DNA of 64,000 nt, taken from assembly GCA_002698425.1 (NCBI GenBank), contig NZXU01000090.1, positions 1 through 64,000 of the forward strand, given 5' to 3'. Of the stretch, positions 10,350-19,109 are shown in pieces. Numbering within the stretch: position 1 is the stretch's first letter; the number at the start of each line of letters is the position of its first letter. The notes under the pieces were generated by a model, which did no database searches, had not been told where the DNA came from, and worked only from the letters and a program-made list of their open reading frames with translations. This DNA is from Ahrensia sp. Lineage in GTDB: Bacteria; Pseudomonadota; Alphaproteobacteria; Rhizobiales; Rhizobiaceae. Position numbers and translations under genes: made by a program.

Positions 10350-11570
10350 TCAATCCAGCGTCGAGCGATCGACGACCTCGACGCCGTCCTCGACCTTGTC
10401 GCTCGGATGGGTGATGACGCGGGTACCCTCCCCGATGCCGGAGGTGATTTCCGCCATCAGCCCGCTGCGCCGGCCGACCTCGACCGGCGTGCGGCGCGCG
10501 ACGCCATCGTCATAGGCGAACAGCGCCCAGCCGCCATCGTTGCGGAATAGCGCCGATATCGGCACCTGCAGCACATCCTGCCCTTCCCAGACAACGATGC
10601 GCACGAAGACCGCATAGCCGTCGCCCAGCCCCTTGCCGGTGACATCGCCCTCCTCGAAATCGAGGGTGACGTCGACGCGCTGTTCCTCGATGCCGAGGGC
10701 GGAGACCTTGGTAATGGCGGCGGGATCGATCTCGCGCACGGTCGCATGCAGAGTCTCGTCGCCGCCCCAGCGCTCGACAAGGGCCGGCGAACCGTTCTGG
10801 ATGCGCACGGCTTCCGAGGACAGGATATCGGCGACGATCTCCAGATTGTCCGGCTGGCCGATCGACAAAAGCGCCGTGCCGGCCTGCACGGGGCGCTCGC
10901 TGACATTGACGATATCCAGAACGACACCGTCGGCCGGCGCCATGATCGGCACGCAGCAGGTCTCGTCCTGTTCTCCGTTCGCCGGCGGACCCGGCTCGAT
11001 AAGCGCGGCCTTGGCGCGCTCGAGGGCGCTCTCCGCGGCGGTGCGATTGGCCTTGGCGGAATCGAGCGCGGCCTCCCTGATGGCTTTTGCCTGCGCGGCG
11101 TCCTCCAGCTGGGTCAGCGAGGCGACGCCGCGATCGACCAGCGTCTGGATGCGGGCAAATTGCGAGTTGGCGTAGTTCAGTTCCTCCTCGGACTGCCGCA
11201 CGGATGTCTCGGCGGCCTGCACGGCGGCCTCGGCCTCGCGCACCGCAGCTTCCGCCTGAACGCGCGTGCGCGTGTCGAGGAAGCCGGTCTCGGATGGCTG
11301 GACGGTCGCCACGACCGTTTCGCCCTTGACCACCGTGTCCCCGACCGCAACGGGCGAGCGCCGCGCCGTGCCCGAGATGGGGGCCGATATCTCGTAGATG
11401 TCCTTGATGCGGGTCTTGCCGTCGGCATCGACGGTGACGCGCATGACGCCGCGCGTCGCCGCGACCAGATCAACGGGAACCGCCTCCTCTCGAAATGCCA
11501 CGTAAAGCAGGCCGGCGACGGCCGCGAGGCCAACCAGAGAGCCGATGATCGTGCGAGGTTTGAACGGCAT
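10350..11570 (-). CDS. HlyD/MacA-type periplasmic adaptor protein
   Basis: A 406-residue membrane-fusion protein: one N-terminal membrane anchor (IIGSLVGLAAVAGLLYVAF), a lipoyl-like half (YEISAPISGTARRSPVAVGDTV), a long alpha-helical hairpin rich in Ala/Glu (about residues 95-190), the second lipoyl half (IMAPADGVVLDI) and a beta-barrel region. It links an inner-membrane transporter to the outer membrane. It starts three bases after the permease stop and is the third gene of an ATPase-permease-adaptor operon, so it most likely serves that ABC exporter. Substrate unknown. Confidence 0.88.
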   Translation of the reverse strand: MPFKPRTIIGSLVGLAAVAGLLYVAFREEAVPVDLVAATRGVMRVTVDADGKTRIKDIYEISAPISGTARRSPVAVGDTVVKGETVVATVQPSETGFLDTRTRVQAEAAVREAEAAVQAAETSVRQSEEELNYANSQFARIQTLVDRGVASLTQLEDAAQAKAIREAALDSAKANRTAAESALERAKAALIEPGPPANGEQDETCCVPIMAPADGVVLDIVNVSERPVQAGTALLSIGQPDNLEIVADILSSEAVRIQNGSPALVERWGGDETLHATVREIDPAAITKVSALGIEEQRVDVTLDFEEGDVTGKGLGDGYAVFVRIVVWEGQDVLQVPISALFRNDGGWALFAYDDGVARRTPVEVGRRSGLMAEITSGIGEGTRVITHPSDKVEDGVEVVDRSTLD

Positions 11571-11573
11571 GGA

Positions 11574-13934
11574 TTACTCCCGCGTTTTCATGACGGAGAC
11601 CAGATCGAGCGTATCGAGACGCCGGCGGACGACGAGAACCGACCCCACCGCGGCGCCCAGACCGATGACGCTGGCGAAGCCGAAGGTGTGATTCTTGAGA
11701 ATGACGGGGATCGTATAGAGATCGCTGGCGAAGGCGAAGCCCATGCCCCAGGCGAGCAATGCGCCGACCGCCCAGCCGAGCGGCTGCGCCACGATGGCGA
11801 GCAGCAGGGTCTCGCCCATCAGGATGTAGGAGACTTCCGCATTGGTGAAGCCGAGGATGCGCAGGCTCGCCAGTTCGCGGGCCCGTTCCGAAAGCTGGAT
11901 GCGCGCGCTGTTATAGGTGACTCCAATCGTGATCATCGCCGCGATGGCGATATAGATGATCGACTGGATAACGATGTTTTCCTTGATCGTGTCACGGAAG
12001 GCCTGGCGGGTGTCGTTCAGCATGATCAGGCTGGCAAGGTTCGGCATGTCCTTCAGCGCGCGATGCAGGTCATCGATGCGGTTGTCGTCGACAAGCACAT
12101 TGGCGGCCGAAATCTGCGGCGTCTGGCGGAAAAGCCGCGCCGCATAATCCGCATTCATATAAGCGCCGAGGCCGAAATACTGGGTGACGATGCCGCTGAC
12201 GAAGAGACGGTGCTTCTCCCGCCGGCCGGTGAGGAACTCGACGTCGAGCCAATCTCCCGGTTCGACGTTCAGCTGGCCGGCCAGCCGCTTGGTGAGGAGA
12301 ACGCCTTCGGCCGGCGCCTCGATCACCTTGCCGTCCGGATCGATGACGCGGCTCAGATCGGCGTTCGGCCAGCTCGCCTCGATGGCCACGTTCTTTTCGA
12401 GGTGGCCGTTGGAGAGACGGACGGGAAGACTGAGCTGGCCTTCCGCCCTCAGCACGCCCGGCAGCCTTTCTATGTCCTCGAGCACCGAAATCGGCTGGTC
12501 CCTTGCCAGTAGCAGGATGGCGTCCTGGCGGTTCGACTGGAAAAAGGCGACATCGATGATCTCGTCCATGGAATCGTTGAAGAAGCTCGACGCGACGAGG
12601 ACGGAGACGCCGAGCGCCATGCCGAGCGACGTCAACGACGCGCGCAGCGGCCAGCGCATGATGCCGCGCAGGATCATCATGGTGGGCTGCGAAAGGCGCA
12701 TGGCCGAGAACAGCCGGTCGAGGAAGCCGCGCCGGAAATTGGGCGGCGCGGGCGGTGACATGGCAACGGCCGGCGCCAGCCTCGCCGCCTTCATCGCATT
12801 GAAGACCGCGCCGAGGGCCGCCGCCAGCATGCCGAGCACCGCGGAAAGAACGTAGGTGAATTTCGAGACGCTGAAGATCAGATAGGGAAAGGTGAAGAAC
12901 TCGGCATAGATTTGCGCCAGGCCGCGCGCCAGCCACGCGCCGAGGATCCAGCCGATCAAGACGCCGATCACGGCGATCAGCACGGCCAGCATGATGTAAT
13001 GGGCGGCAATGGTGAAATCGGTGTAGCCGAGCGCCTTCATCAGCCCGATCTGGCTGCGTTCGAGCGCGACGATGCGGCCGATGACCATGTTCACCAGGAA
13101 AGCCGCGATCCCGAAGAAGACCGGCGGCAGGATGCGCGCCATGGTATCCAGGCCGAGAAGCTCGGAATCGATGAACGCGTCCGAGAGTTGCCGGTCGCGG
13201 CCATAGGCGCCGGTTCCGCCATAGGGTTCGAGAATGTCGTCGAGGCGATCGATCACCTCCTCTGAATCGGCGTCGCGGGTCAGTTTGAGACTGATATCGT
13301 TGAAGGCGCCGGTCATGTCGAAGGCGGAGGACGCGGCGTTTTCCGCCATCCACAATATGCCGAAATTCGCATTGTCGGGCATCAGCGAGCCGGGCCCGAT
13401 CGTGTAGATATATTCCGGCGACAGGGCGGTGCCGACAATGGTCAGAGGCCGTTTTCGGCCATTCAGATTGGCGTGAATGACATCGCCAAGTTGGTAATCG
13501 TTTTCGAGCGCGAAGGGCTCGTTGACCATGATCTCGTTCGATGCATCCGGGTCGGGCGCCCTGCCCGACCGGATGATCGGCACATTCAGGAGGGCGCCGT
13601 TCGCCGGCAACGAAATGATGCGCCCGGTTGCCGTTTCCACCCGGTTCGGCAGGTCGAGGACCGCGTCCTTGACCGTGCGCAACTCGACCGCCCAGACCCC
13701 CTCGATCCCCGCGATTTCGTCCTTGAGATTGCGCGGGGCGCGCGTCGCCGACGCGAAGATATCGGCAAAACGGTTGCGCTCGTAATAGGCGGAACGGGTA
13801 TTCTGCAACGCACCGTACATGCCGTAGAAAATCAGCAGGACAGCGACCCCGCAGGCGAGGACAAGCGCGATCGACAGCCCCTGCGCCCAGAGGCGGCGGA
13901 AATCCCGCAGCAGCTTCTTGTCGAGCGCCCTCAT
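11574..13934 (-). CDS. FtsX/MacB-type ABC transporter permease
   Basis: A 786-residue permease with the FtsX arrangement duplicated: an N-terminal membrane helix (LSIALVLACGVAVLLIFYGM), a large periplasmic domain, a three-helix block near residues 265-385, then a second helix (RASLTSLGMALGVSVLVASSF), a second periplasmic domain and three C-terminal helices. This double unit is usual for single-chain permeases that work as lipoprotein or amphiphile exporters rather than classical importers. ATG 13934 lies directly behind a GGAG and four bases after the ATPase stop. Neighbours are the ATPase and a HlyD adaptor. Confidence 0.88.
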   Translation of the reverse strand: MRALDKKLLRDFRRLWAQGLSIALVLACGVAVLLIFYGMYGALQNTRSAYYERNRFADIFASATRAPRNLKDEIAGIEGVWAVELRTVKDAVLDLPNRVETATGRIISLPANGALLNVPIIRSGRAPDPDASNEIMVNEPFALENDYQLGDVIHANLNGRKRPLTIVGTALSPEYIYTIGPGSLMPDNANFGILWMAENAASSAFDMTGAFNDISLKLTRDADSEEVIDRLDDILEPYGGTGAYGRDRQLSDAFIDSELLGLDTMARILPPVFFGIAAFLVNMVIGRIVALERSQIGLMKALGYTDFTIAAHYIMLAVLIAVIGVLIGWILGAWLARGLAQIYAEFFTFPYLIFSVSKFTYVLSAVLGMLAAALGAVFNAMKAARLAPAVAMSPPAPPNFRRGFLDRLFSAMRLSQPTMMILRGIMRWPLRASLTSLGMALGVSVLVASSFFNDSMDEIIDVAFFQSNRQDAILLLARDQPISVLEDIERLPGVLRAEGQLSLPVRLSNGHLEKNVAIEASWPNADLSRVIDPDGKVIEAPAEGVLLTKRLAGQLNVEPGDWLDVEFLTGRREKHRLFVSGIVTQYFGLGAYMNADYAARLFRQTPQISAANVLVDDNRIDDLHRALKDMPNLASLIMLNDTRQAFRDTIKENIVIQSIIYIAIAAMITIGVTYNSARIQLSERARELASLRILGFTNAEVSYILMGETLLLAIVAQPLGWAVGALLAWGMGFAFASDLYTIPVILKNHTFGFASVIGLGAAVGSVLVVRRRLDTLDLVSVMKTRE

Positions 13935-13938
13935 CTCC

Positions 13939-14661
13939 TCACCACTCGATGTCCTTGGGATCGATGCGGGTCTCGTTGACCGCAACCTCGCCGATCTTGC
14001 CGTCCTGGAAACGGATCACGCGATGCGCCATCTTGCGGATCGAGGCATTGTGGGTGATCACCGCGGTCGTGGTGCCGAACTGGTCGTTGATGTCCTTCAG
14101 CGCCTGCAGCACGGTGATGCCGGTTTTGGAATCGAGCGCGCCGGTCGGCTCGTCGCACAAGAGAACGTCAGGCCGCTTGGCGATGGCGCGGGCGATCGCC
14201 ACCCGCTGCTGTTCGCCGCCCGACATCTCGGCTGGAAAATGGTCGAGGCGATGGCCGAGACCGACAAGCGAAAGCGCTTCCTCCGGCGGCATCGGATCGG
14301 GTGCGATGTCGGTCACGAGCGCCACATTCTCGCGCGCCGACAGGCTCGGAACCAGATTGTAGAACTGGAAGACGAAGCCGACATTGTCGCGCCGGTAGCG
14401 GGTGAGCGCGCGGTCGTTCAGGGCGGACAGTTCGAGATCGCGGAACCAGACCTCGCCGCTGGTGGCGTGATCGAGGCCGCCGAGGATGTTCAGAAGGGTC
14501 GACTTGCCGCTGCCGGAAGGGCCGAGCAGGACCGTCAATTCGCTGGCGTAAAGCTCCAGATCGACACCGGCCAGCGCATACACCTTCACCTCGCCGGTGT
14601 CGTAAACCTTGGTCACGTCATCGGTGCGAAAGATGATCTCGTTATCGGAGCGTGCGTCCAT
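13939..14661 (-). CDS. ABC transporter ATP-binding protein (MacB/LolD type)
   Basis: A 240-residue ATPase with Walker [10 protein letters not shown], signature [14 protein letters not shown], Walker [13 protein letters not shown] and switch histidine VITHN. The GALDS sequence and overall length place it in the LolD/MacB group that pairs with FtsX-like permeases. It energises the exporter formed with the permease and adaptor immediately downstream and is the first gene of that operon. Confidence 0.92.
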   Translation of the reverse strand: MDARSDNEIIFRTDDVTKVYDTGEVKVYALAGVDLELYASELTVLLGPSGSGKSTLLNILGGLDHATSGEVWFRDLELSALNDRALTRYRRDNVGFVFQFYNLVPSLSARENVALVTDIAPDPMPPEEALSLVGLGHRLDHFPAEMSGGEQQRVAIARAIAKRPDVLLCDEPTGALDSKTGITVLQALKDINDQFGTTTAVITHNASIRKMAHRVIRFQDGKIGEVAVNETRIDPKDIEW

Positions 14662-15059
14662 GTCGTTCCATCAGTTCGCCGGCACAATGGGATACGATTA
14701 AAACGATTACATTGATCCCGCTCAACAGGAATTGCCCGTGCATTTCCCTTGCGCTTGTCACGGCGTCTGCTGACACGGGCGAAGGGGCAACACCATCCTG
14801 AAATGTGACCACCCCCAAAACTACCCGGGACTAATTCCGAAAAGAAATCCAACTAAAGGTGTCCTTCATCGCGCCCAGAGCGCGAAGCGCAATCTAGACG
14901 GATGGAAAACGGCACAGCAGAAGGTGCATTCAAGGTGCATGTTTTACTTAACCTGAAATTAAACTCGAAATCGCTACATGGTCGCCAGGCGATGACGCTG
15001 CAGCACTGACATGAAGTCCGACATCCCGGCAGTGCGACCGGGCAATAAAACCGGGTTTC
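14662..15059. other. Divergent intergenic region of about 400 bases
   Basis: It separates the ABC exporter operon (minus) from the chemoreceptor operon (plus). It holds a nine-base direct repeat AAGGTGCAT at 14920-14928 and 14931-14939, eleven bases apart and so on the same helix face, followed by a perfect CtrA-type box (separate entry). No credible gene was seen. Confidence 0.5.
14947..14961 (+). promoter_or_regulatory. Predicted CtrA box
   Basis: TTAA-CCTGAAA-TTAA is an exact match to the full CtrA recognition sequence TTAA-N7-TTAA. It lies about 100 bases before the small membrane protein/chemoreceptor operon. CtrA commonly controls motility and chemotaxis genes in alphaproteobacteria, so regulation of this operon is a reasonable inference; a promoter start was not located. 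Confidence 0.55.
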
Positions 15060-15401
15060 ATGGACCAGGACATAATTCTCAAGGCCAACCGCCAATCCCG
15101 AAATCAACGACGGCTGATCGTGGTGAATCTGATCGCCGCGCTCGTTGTCGTCCTCGCGATCGCAGCGGTGCCGACGGGAAGACGCGTCGTCGTTGTCGCC
15201 CCACCCTGGAGCCCGCCCGAACGCGTGATCTCGATCATCGCCAATGCCGGCGGGACGCTCGTCAATGGAGGGCGCCGACCTTGGCTCGCTGTCGCCGAAG
15301 GCTCGTCACCCGATTTCATCAACCGTCTGTTTGCCGCCGGCGCCCTGTTCATCCTGAATGGCAGACTGGCCCCGGCATGTACTGTAGGAGCTTCAACATG
15401 A
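15060..15401 (+). CDS. Small membrane-anchored protein co-translated with a chemoreceptor
   Basis: A 113-residue protein with a short charged cytoplasmic start, one membrane segment (LIVVNLIAALVVVLAIAAV) and a periplasmic tail of about 70 residues containing VVAPPWSPPER, NAGGTLVNGG and LFAAGALFILNG. I do not recognise a named family. Its stop overlaps the ATG of the chemoreceptor gene (ATGA), so expression is coupled. Because that chemoreceptor lacks a large periplasmic domain, the tail could be a separate sensing or modulating partner; this is inference. Its ribosome site is weak. Confidence 0.65.
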   Translation: MDQDIILKANRQSRNQRRLIVVNLIAALVVVLAIAAVPTGRRVVVVAPPWSPPERVISIIANAGGTLVNGGRRPWLAVAEGSSPDFINRLFAAGALFILNGRLAPACTVGAST

Positions 15402-16999
15402 ACGGACTATCGGTTCTTCGTCAGAGGGCATCGGTTCTCGTCATTTCCATGATCTGGCTGAACGTGGCGCTTATCGCGGCGCGGGCAATCTGGAGTTCGC
15501 AAGCCAGTCTCGTCGTGATGATCGGCGGGGCGGTTCTGCTGGCAGGGGCGGCTACCGCCAGCTGGATGATCGACCGAGCCGGCCCGGCGACGCGCATAGC
15601 CACGGGCGCGGCCCAGGCGGGCCTTGTCGCGCTTCTGGTCTACGGCTTCACCGGTTCGCCGCTGCAGATCGACATCCATATGTATTTCTTCGCGGCGCTC
15701 GCGATCTCGGCGGCCTGGATCGACTGGCGGCCGATCGTCGCGTTCACCGGGGTCACGGCCGTTCACCACCTGGCGCTGTATGTCGTCCTGCCCGCCGCGG
15801 TCTTTCCGGGCGAAGCCACCCTCTCCCGGGTGGCGCTGCACGCCGTCATTCTGGTGGTCGAGGCCGGCATCCTGCTGCAGATGACGCAGCGCATGGCAAG
15901 TGCTTTCGCGGAAGCAGAGCGCGCCCTGGCCGACGCCGAGCAATCGCGCGATGCGGCGGACCGCAGCAATCGGGACGCGGAAAACGCGCGGTCGTCAGCG
16001 GAAAGCGAACGCTTGGAACACGAGCGCGCCAAGGTGGCGGAAGCCGAGACCGTCCGGTCGGTCGTCGACACGATCGCGACAAGCCTGAAATCGATGGCGG
16101 AAGGCGACCTGTCCATCCGGATCAGCGCGCCTTTCCCTGGCGATCTCGACCGGCTGCGCACCGATCTCAACGGAACACTCGACATGCTGTCGGCGACGCT
16201 CGGCGAGGTCAACGAGAACGTCGCCGCGATCCGCAACAATGCGAGCGAACTCGACGCGGCCGCCAACGATCTGTCGCGGCGAACCGAGACACAGGCCGCA
16301 TCGCTGGAGGAAACCTCCGCCGCGCTGGAACAGATGGCGTCGACCGTCCAGGAAACCTCGAAAAAGGCACGCATCGTCGCCGGCAAGTCCGACGAGGCGC
16401 GCGAAACGACCGAGCAGTCCAGCGTCGTCGTGCGGGACGCCGTCGCCGCGATGGACAGGATCGAGACCGTCTCGCACGAGATTTCCCAGATCATCTCAGT
16501 CATCGACGAGATCGCCTTCCAGACGAACCTCCTGGCGCTGAACGCCGGCGTGGAGGCTGCCCGGGCCGGCGAAGCGGGTAGCGGCTTCGCGGTCGTTGCG
16601 CAGGAGGTCCGCGAACTGGCGCAACGTTCGGCGTCCGCCGCCAAGGAGATCAGCGGGCTGATCGACAAGTCGTCGTCGGAAGTGTCATCGGGCGTCGATC
16701 TGGTCAAGGCGACCGGCGAGGCGCTCGATACGATCTCGGGCTATGTCTCCGAAATCAACGACAGCATCCAGGGCATCGCCACCGCCTCGAACCAGGAGGC
16801 CACCGGCCTGCAGGAGATCAGCCGGGCCGTGGCGCAGATGGACGAGGTCACGCAGCGCAATGCAGCGATGGCGGAAGAGACCAATGCGGTTGTGCACCAG
16901 CTCAATACCCAGGCGGTCGGGCTGGCGGGCTTGATCGCGCGGTTCCGCCTCAGGCAGGAACGGACCGCCGGCGGCAATCCTGTCTCACGCGCCGCCTAA
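15398..16999 (+). CDS. Methyl-accepting chemotaxis protein with a membrane-embedded sensor region
   Basis: A 533-residue chemoreceptor. Residues 1-165 form about six hydrophobic segments with hardly any periplasmic loop, including IHMYFFAALAISAAWIDWRP and TAVHHLALYVV, whose histidines could be functional. A coiled coil (165-220), a HAMP-like stretch (SMAEGDLSIRI) and a long signalling domain follow, with the hairpin tip IDEIAFQTNLLALNAGVEAA essentially canonical. The C-terminus lacks a CheR-tethering pentapeptide. It should signal through CheA/CheW; the stimulus, possibly sensed in the membrane, is unknown. A strong terminator follows the gene. Confidence 0.9.
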   Translation: MNGLSVLRQRASVLVISMIWLNVALIAARAIWSSQASLVVMIGGAVLLAGAATASWMIDRAGPATRIATGAAQAGLVALLVYGFTGSPLQIDIHMYFFAALAISAAWIDWRPIVAFTGVTAVHHLALYVVLPAAVFPGEATLSRVALHAVILVVEAGILLQMTQRMASAFAEAERALADAEQSRDAADRSNRDAENARSSAESERLEHERAKVAEAETVRSVVDTIATSLKSMAEGDLSIRISAPFPGDLDRLRTDLNGTLDMLSATLGEVNENVAAIRNNASELDAAANDLSRRTETQAASLEETSAALEQMASTVQETSKKARIVAGKSDEARETTEQSSVVVRDAVAAMDRIETVSHEISQIISVIDEIAFQTNLLALNAGVEAARAGEAGSGFAVVAQEVRELAQRSASAAKEISGLIDKSSSEVSSGVDLVKATGEALDTISGYVSEINDSIQGIATASNQEATGLQEISRAVAQMDEVTQRNAAMAEETNAVVHQLNTQAVGLAGLIARFRLRQERTAGGNPVSRAA

Positions 17000-17028
17000 G
17001 CCTCTACACGACATTTTCGGAAAATCAG

Positions 17029-17057
17029 ATCCGGGCGGAATTTCCGCCCGGATTTTT
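17029..17057 (+). terminator. Rho-independent terminator after the chemoreceptor gene
   Basis: The inverted repeat ATCCGGGCGGA / TCCGCCCGGAT with a four-base AATT loop is followed directly by a run of six T. It ends the chemoreceptor operon, which converges with the GGDEF-EAL gene. Confidence 0.9.
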
Positions 17058-17098
17058 TGTTGCGTCCAAGCAGATCGTGGCCAGCGTTCGGCCCGGCT

Positions 17099-18850
17099 TC
17101 AGCCATACATCGGAAAGCGCCGCTTGACGATTTCCTCGATCGCCGAAATGCGGATCGGGCGATAGGTCGCGTTGTCCGTCCCGGATCCCGCGGACGGCGC
17201 ATTGCCGGAGATCCTCTTCGCGAATTCCGGGGCGGACATCGGCTTGCCCCAGTAATAGCCCTGGCCGTAATCGTAGCCGAAATGGCGGACCATCATCGCA
17301 TCCTCGACCGTCTCCACGCCTTCCGCGACCGACTGCAGGCCAAGATCGCGGGCGAGTTTGGGCATGGCGCGCAGGACCGGCCAATTGCCGCGTCCGGTAC
17401 CGACTTCACGCACGAAGCTCCGGTCGATCTTGATCATGTCGATGGGAAAGCGCGTCAGCGAATTGAGCGATGCGAAGCCGGTGCCGAAGTCGTCCAGCGC
17501 GATGCAGACGCCCATGGCGCGCACCGCCGCCAGCATCTCGATGAAATCGGCGGAGGATTCGACGATCGTGTTTTCGGTCAGTTCGAGTTCGAGCCGTCCG
17601 GCATCGAGTTTCGCGTCGTTGAGCGCCGCGACGATGTCGTCGTGGAAGGTTCTCGCCTTGACCTGCCAGGGAAACAGGTTGACGGCGACGCTGACGATGC
17701 GGTCGGACTGCTTGCGCCACTCGGCTGCCTGACGGCAGGCCTCGAACAGCGTCCAGCGCCCGACAGCCACCGACAGATCGCTGTCGGTCAGCACATCGAT
17801 GAATTGCGCGGGCGCCAGAAGCCCCCGCTTGGGATGAACCCAGCGCAACAACGCCTCGGCTCCCACGATGGCTTCCGTATGGATGTCGACCTTGGGCTGG
17901 AAATAGAGTTCGAACTGCCCTTCTTCGCCGGCCGTGCCGAGTTCCGACAACATGGCGAAGCGTTCCTCGACGGCGTGGCGCAGATGCGGCGAGTATACCG
18001 AGGCGGAACCGCGCGTCGCCTTTGACTGGTAGAGCGCGAGATCGGCATTGGCGACGAGTTCGTCAACTGTGTTGCCGTCCGTCGGGGCGTGGACGATGCC
18101 CACGCTGCAACCGATCGCGATACGATGACCGCCCACCGAATAGGGACGGCGGTTCGCGCTCAGCACGGCATCGATCAGGGCGTTCGCCGCTTCATGGCCG
18201 GGGCATTCCGGCATGATCAGCGCGAATTCGTCGCCGCCGAGGCGATAAAAGCGAAGGCCTTCCGGCACGATCTGCTTCACGCGCAGACAGAACTCCACCA
18301 ATATTTCGTCGCCGCTCTTGTGACCGAGCGAATCGTTGACGTCCTTGAAATGGTCGAGATCGAAGACGGCGATGGCGAGCCCCTCGCCGTCGGCCCGGTG
18401 CGCGGCCAGGGACGTCGAGAGATCTTCGTAGAATGCCCGACGGTTCAGCGCAGAGGTCGTCATGTCGCGATAGGCGGTTTCGCGGATCTCGTCGCTCAGT
18501 CTGACATGTTCGCTGATGTCGCGCACGAAACAGACGGTCTCGTCCACGGCCGGCGCGGTTTTGAGCGATATGTCGACCGGCACTTCGCTGCCATCCTTGC
18601 GGCGGCCGCAAATCTGCTGGACCTTTCCCATCGGCCGCGTCTGCGGATTGTCGTGATAGGCTTGGCGGGTCTTGGCATGGTCCCCGTATCTCCGGGGGAC
18701 GAGAAGTTCGATTTTCCGGCCGATCAGTTCGTCGCGCTCGTAACCGAACATCTCCAGAGCAGCCGCGTTGACCGCCAGGATCGTGCCATCCCGACCGACA
18801 CGCAAGACCGCATCCGGAATATCATCGATAGGTATGTCGCGGTCAGCCAT
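17099..18850 (-). CDS. PAS-GGDEF-EAL cyclic-di-GMP signalling protein
   Basis: A 583-residue cytoplasmic protein with no membrane segment: an N-terminal PAS domain (about 1-120, with VNAAALEMFGYERDELIGR), a GGDEF domain containing an intact RLGGDEFAL, and a C-terminal EAL domain. The phosphodiesterase signature residues look complete: EALLRW, the N of AVNLFPW, ELTENT, DDFGTGF, KIDRSF, AEGVET and the Q of YGQGYY. The start of the GGDEF domain is degenerate, with DMTTSALNRR where DxLTGLxNRR is usual, so cyclase activity is doubtful. A PAS-controlled c-di-GMP phosphodiesterase is the most likely role. It lies next to the chemoreceptor operon, facing it. Confidence 0.92.
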   Translation of the reverse strand: MADRDIPIDDIPDAVLRVGRDGTILAVNAAALEMFGYERDELIGRKIELLVPRRYGDHAKTRQAYHDNPQTRPMGKVQQICGRRKDGSEVPVDISLKTAPAVDETVCFVRDISEHVRLSDEIRETAYRDMTTSALNRRAFYEDLSTSLAAHRADGEGLAIAVFDLDHFKDVNDSLGHKSGDEILVEFCLRVKQIVPEGLRFYRLGGDEFALIMPECPGHEAANALIDAVLSANRRPYSVGGHRIAIGCSVGIVHAPTDGNTVDELVANADLALYQSKATRGSASVYSPHLRHAVEERFAMLSELGTAGEEGQFELYFQPKVDIHTEAIVGAEALLRWVHPKRGLLAPAQFIDVLTDSDLSVAVGRWTLFEACRQAAEWRKQSDRIVSVAVNLFPWQVKARTFHDDIVAALNDAKLDAGRLELELTENTIVESSADFIEMLAAVRAMGVCIALDDFGTGFASLNSLTRFPIDMIKIDRSFVREVGTGRGNWPVLRAMPKLARDLGLQSVAEGVETVEDAMMVRHFGYDYGQGYYWGKPMSAPEFAKRISGNAPSAGSGTDNATYRPIRISAIEEIVKRRFPMYG

Positions 18851-19109
18851 AAAATCCCGGATTTGATCCCGATGGATTGGCTCGGCGGACAAAAGCCGAT
18901 GCAATCCTCATTCCCTTCTTCGCGCCTGAATGGGCAAATCGCCTTCGCTCATCCTGCGCATGACAAGCTACTGAAACTTGCAGTGAAGGAGTTGAGAGGA
19001 AATTAACCGGCTGGCCCAACCCCCTAAATTCTAGGGGCTTTTGGCTCTCAGTATCGTAAGCAAATCCTTTCAAAATTCGCAGGCGCGCCTTGCGGAAGGC
19101 AGTTGCCGA

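Noticed and set aside
19021..19044. CCCCTA-AATTC-TAGGGG hairpin followed by CTTTT
   Set aside because: The stem is only six bases and the T-run is on the plus strand, where no gene ends; it is a poor terminator for the minus-strand RND gene.
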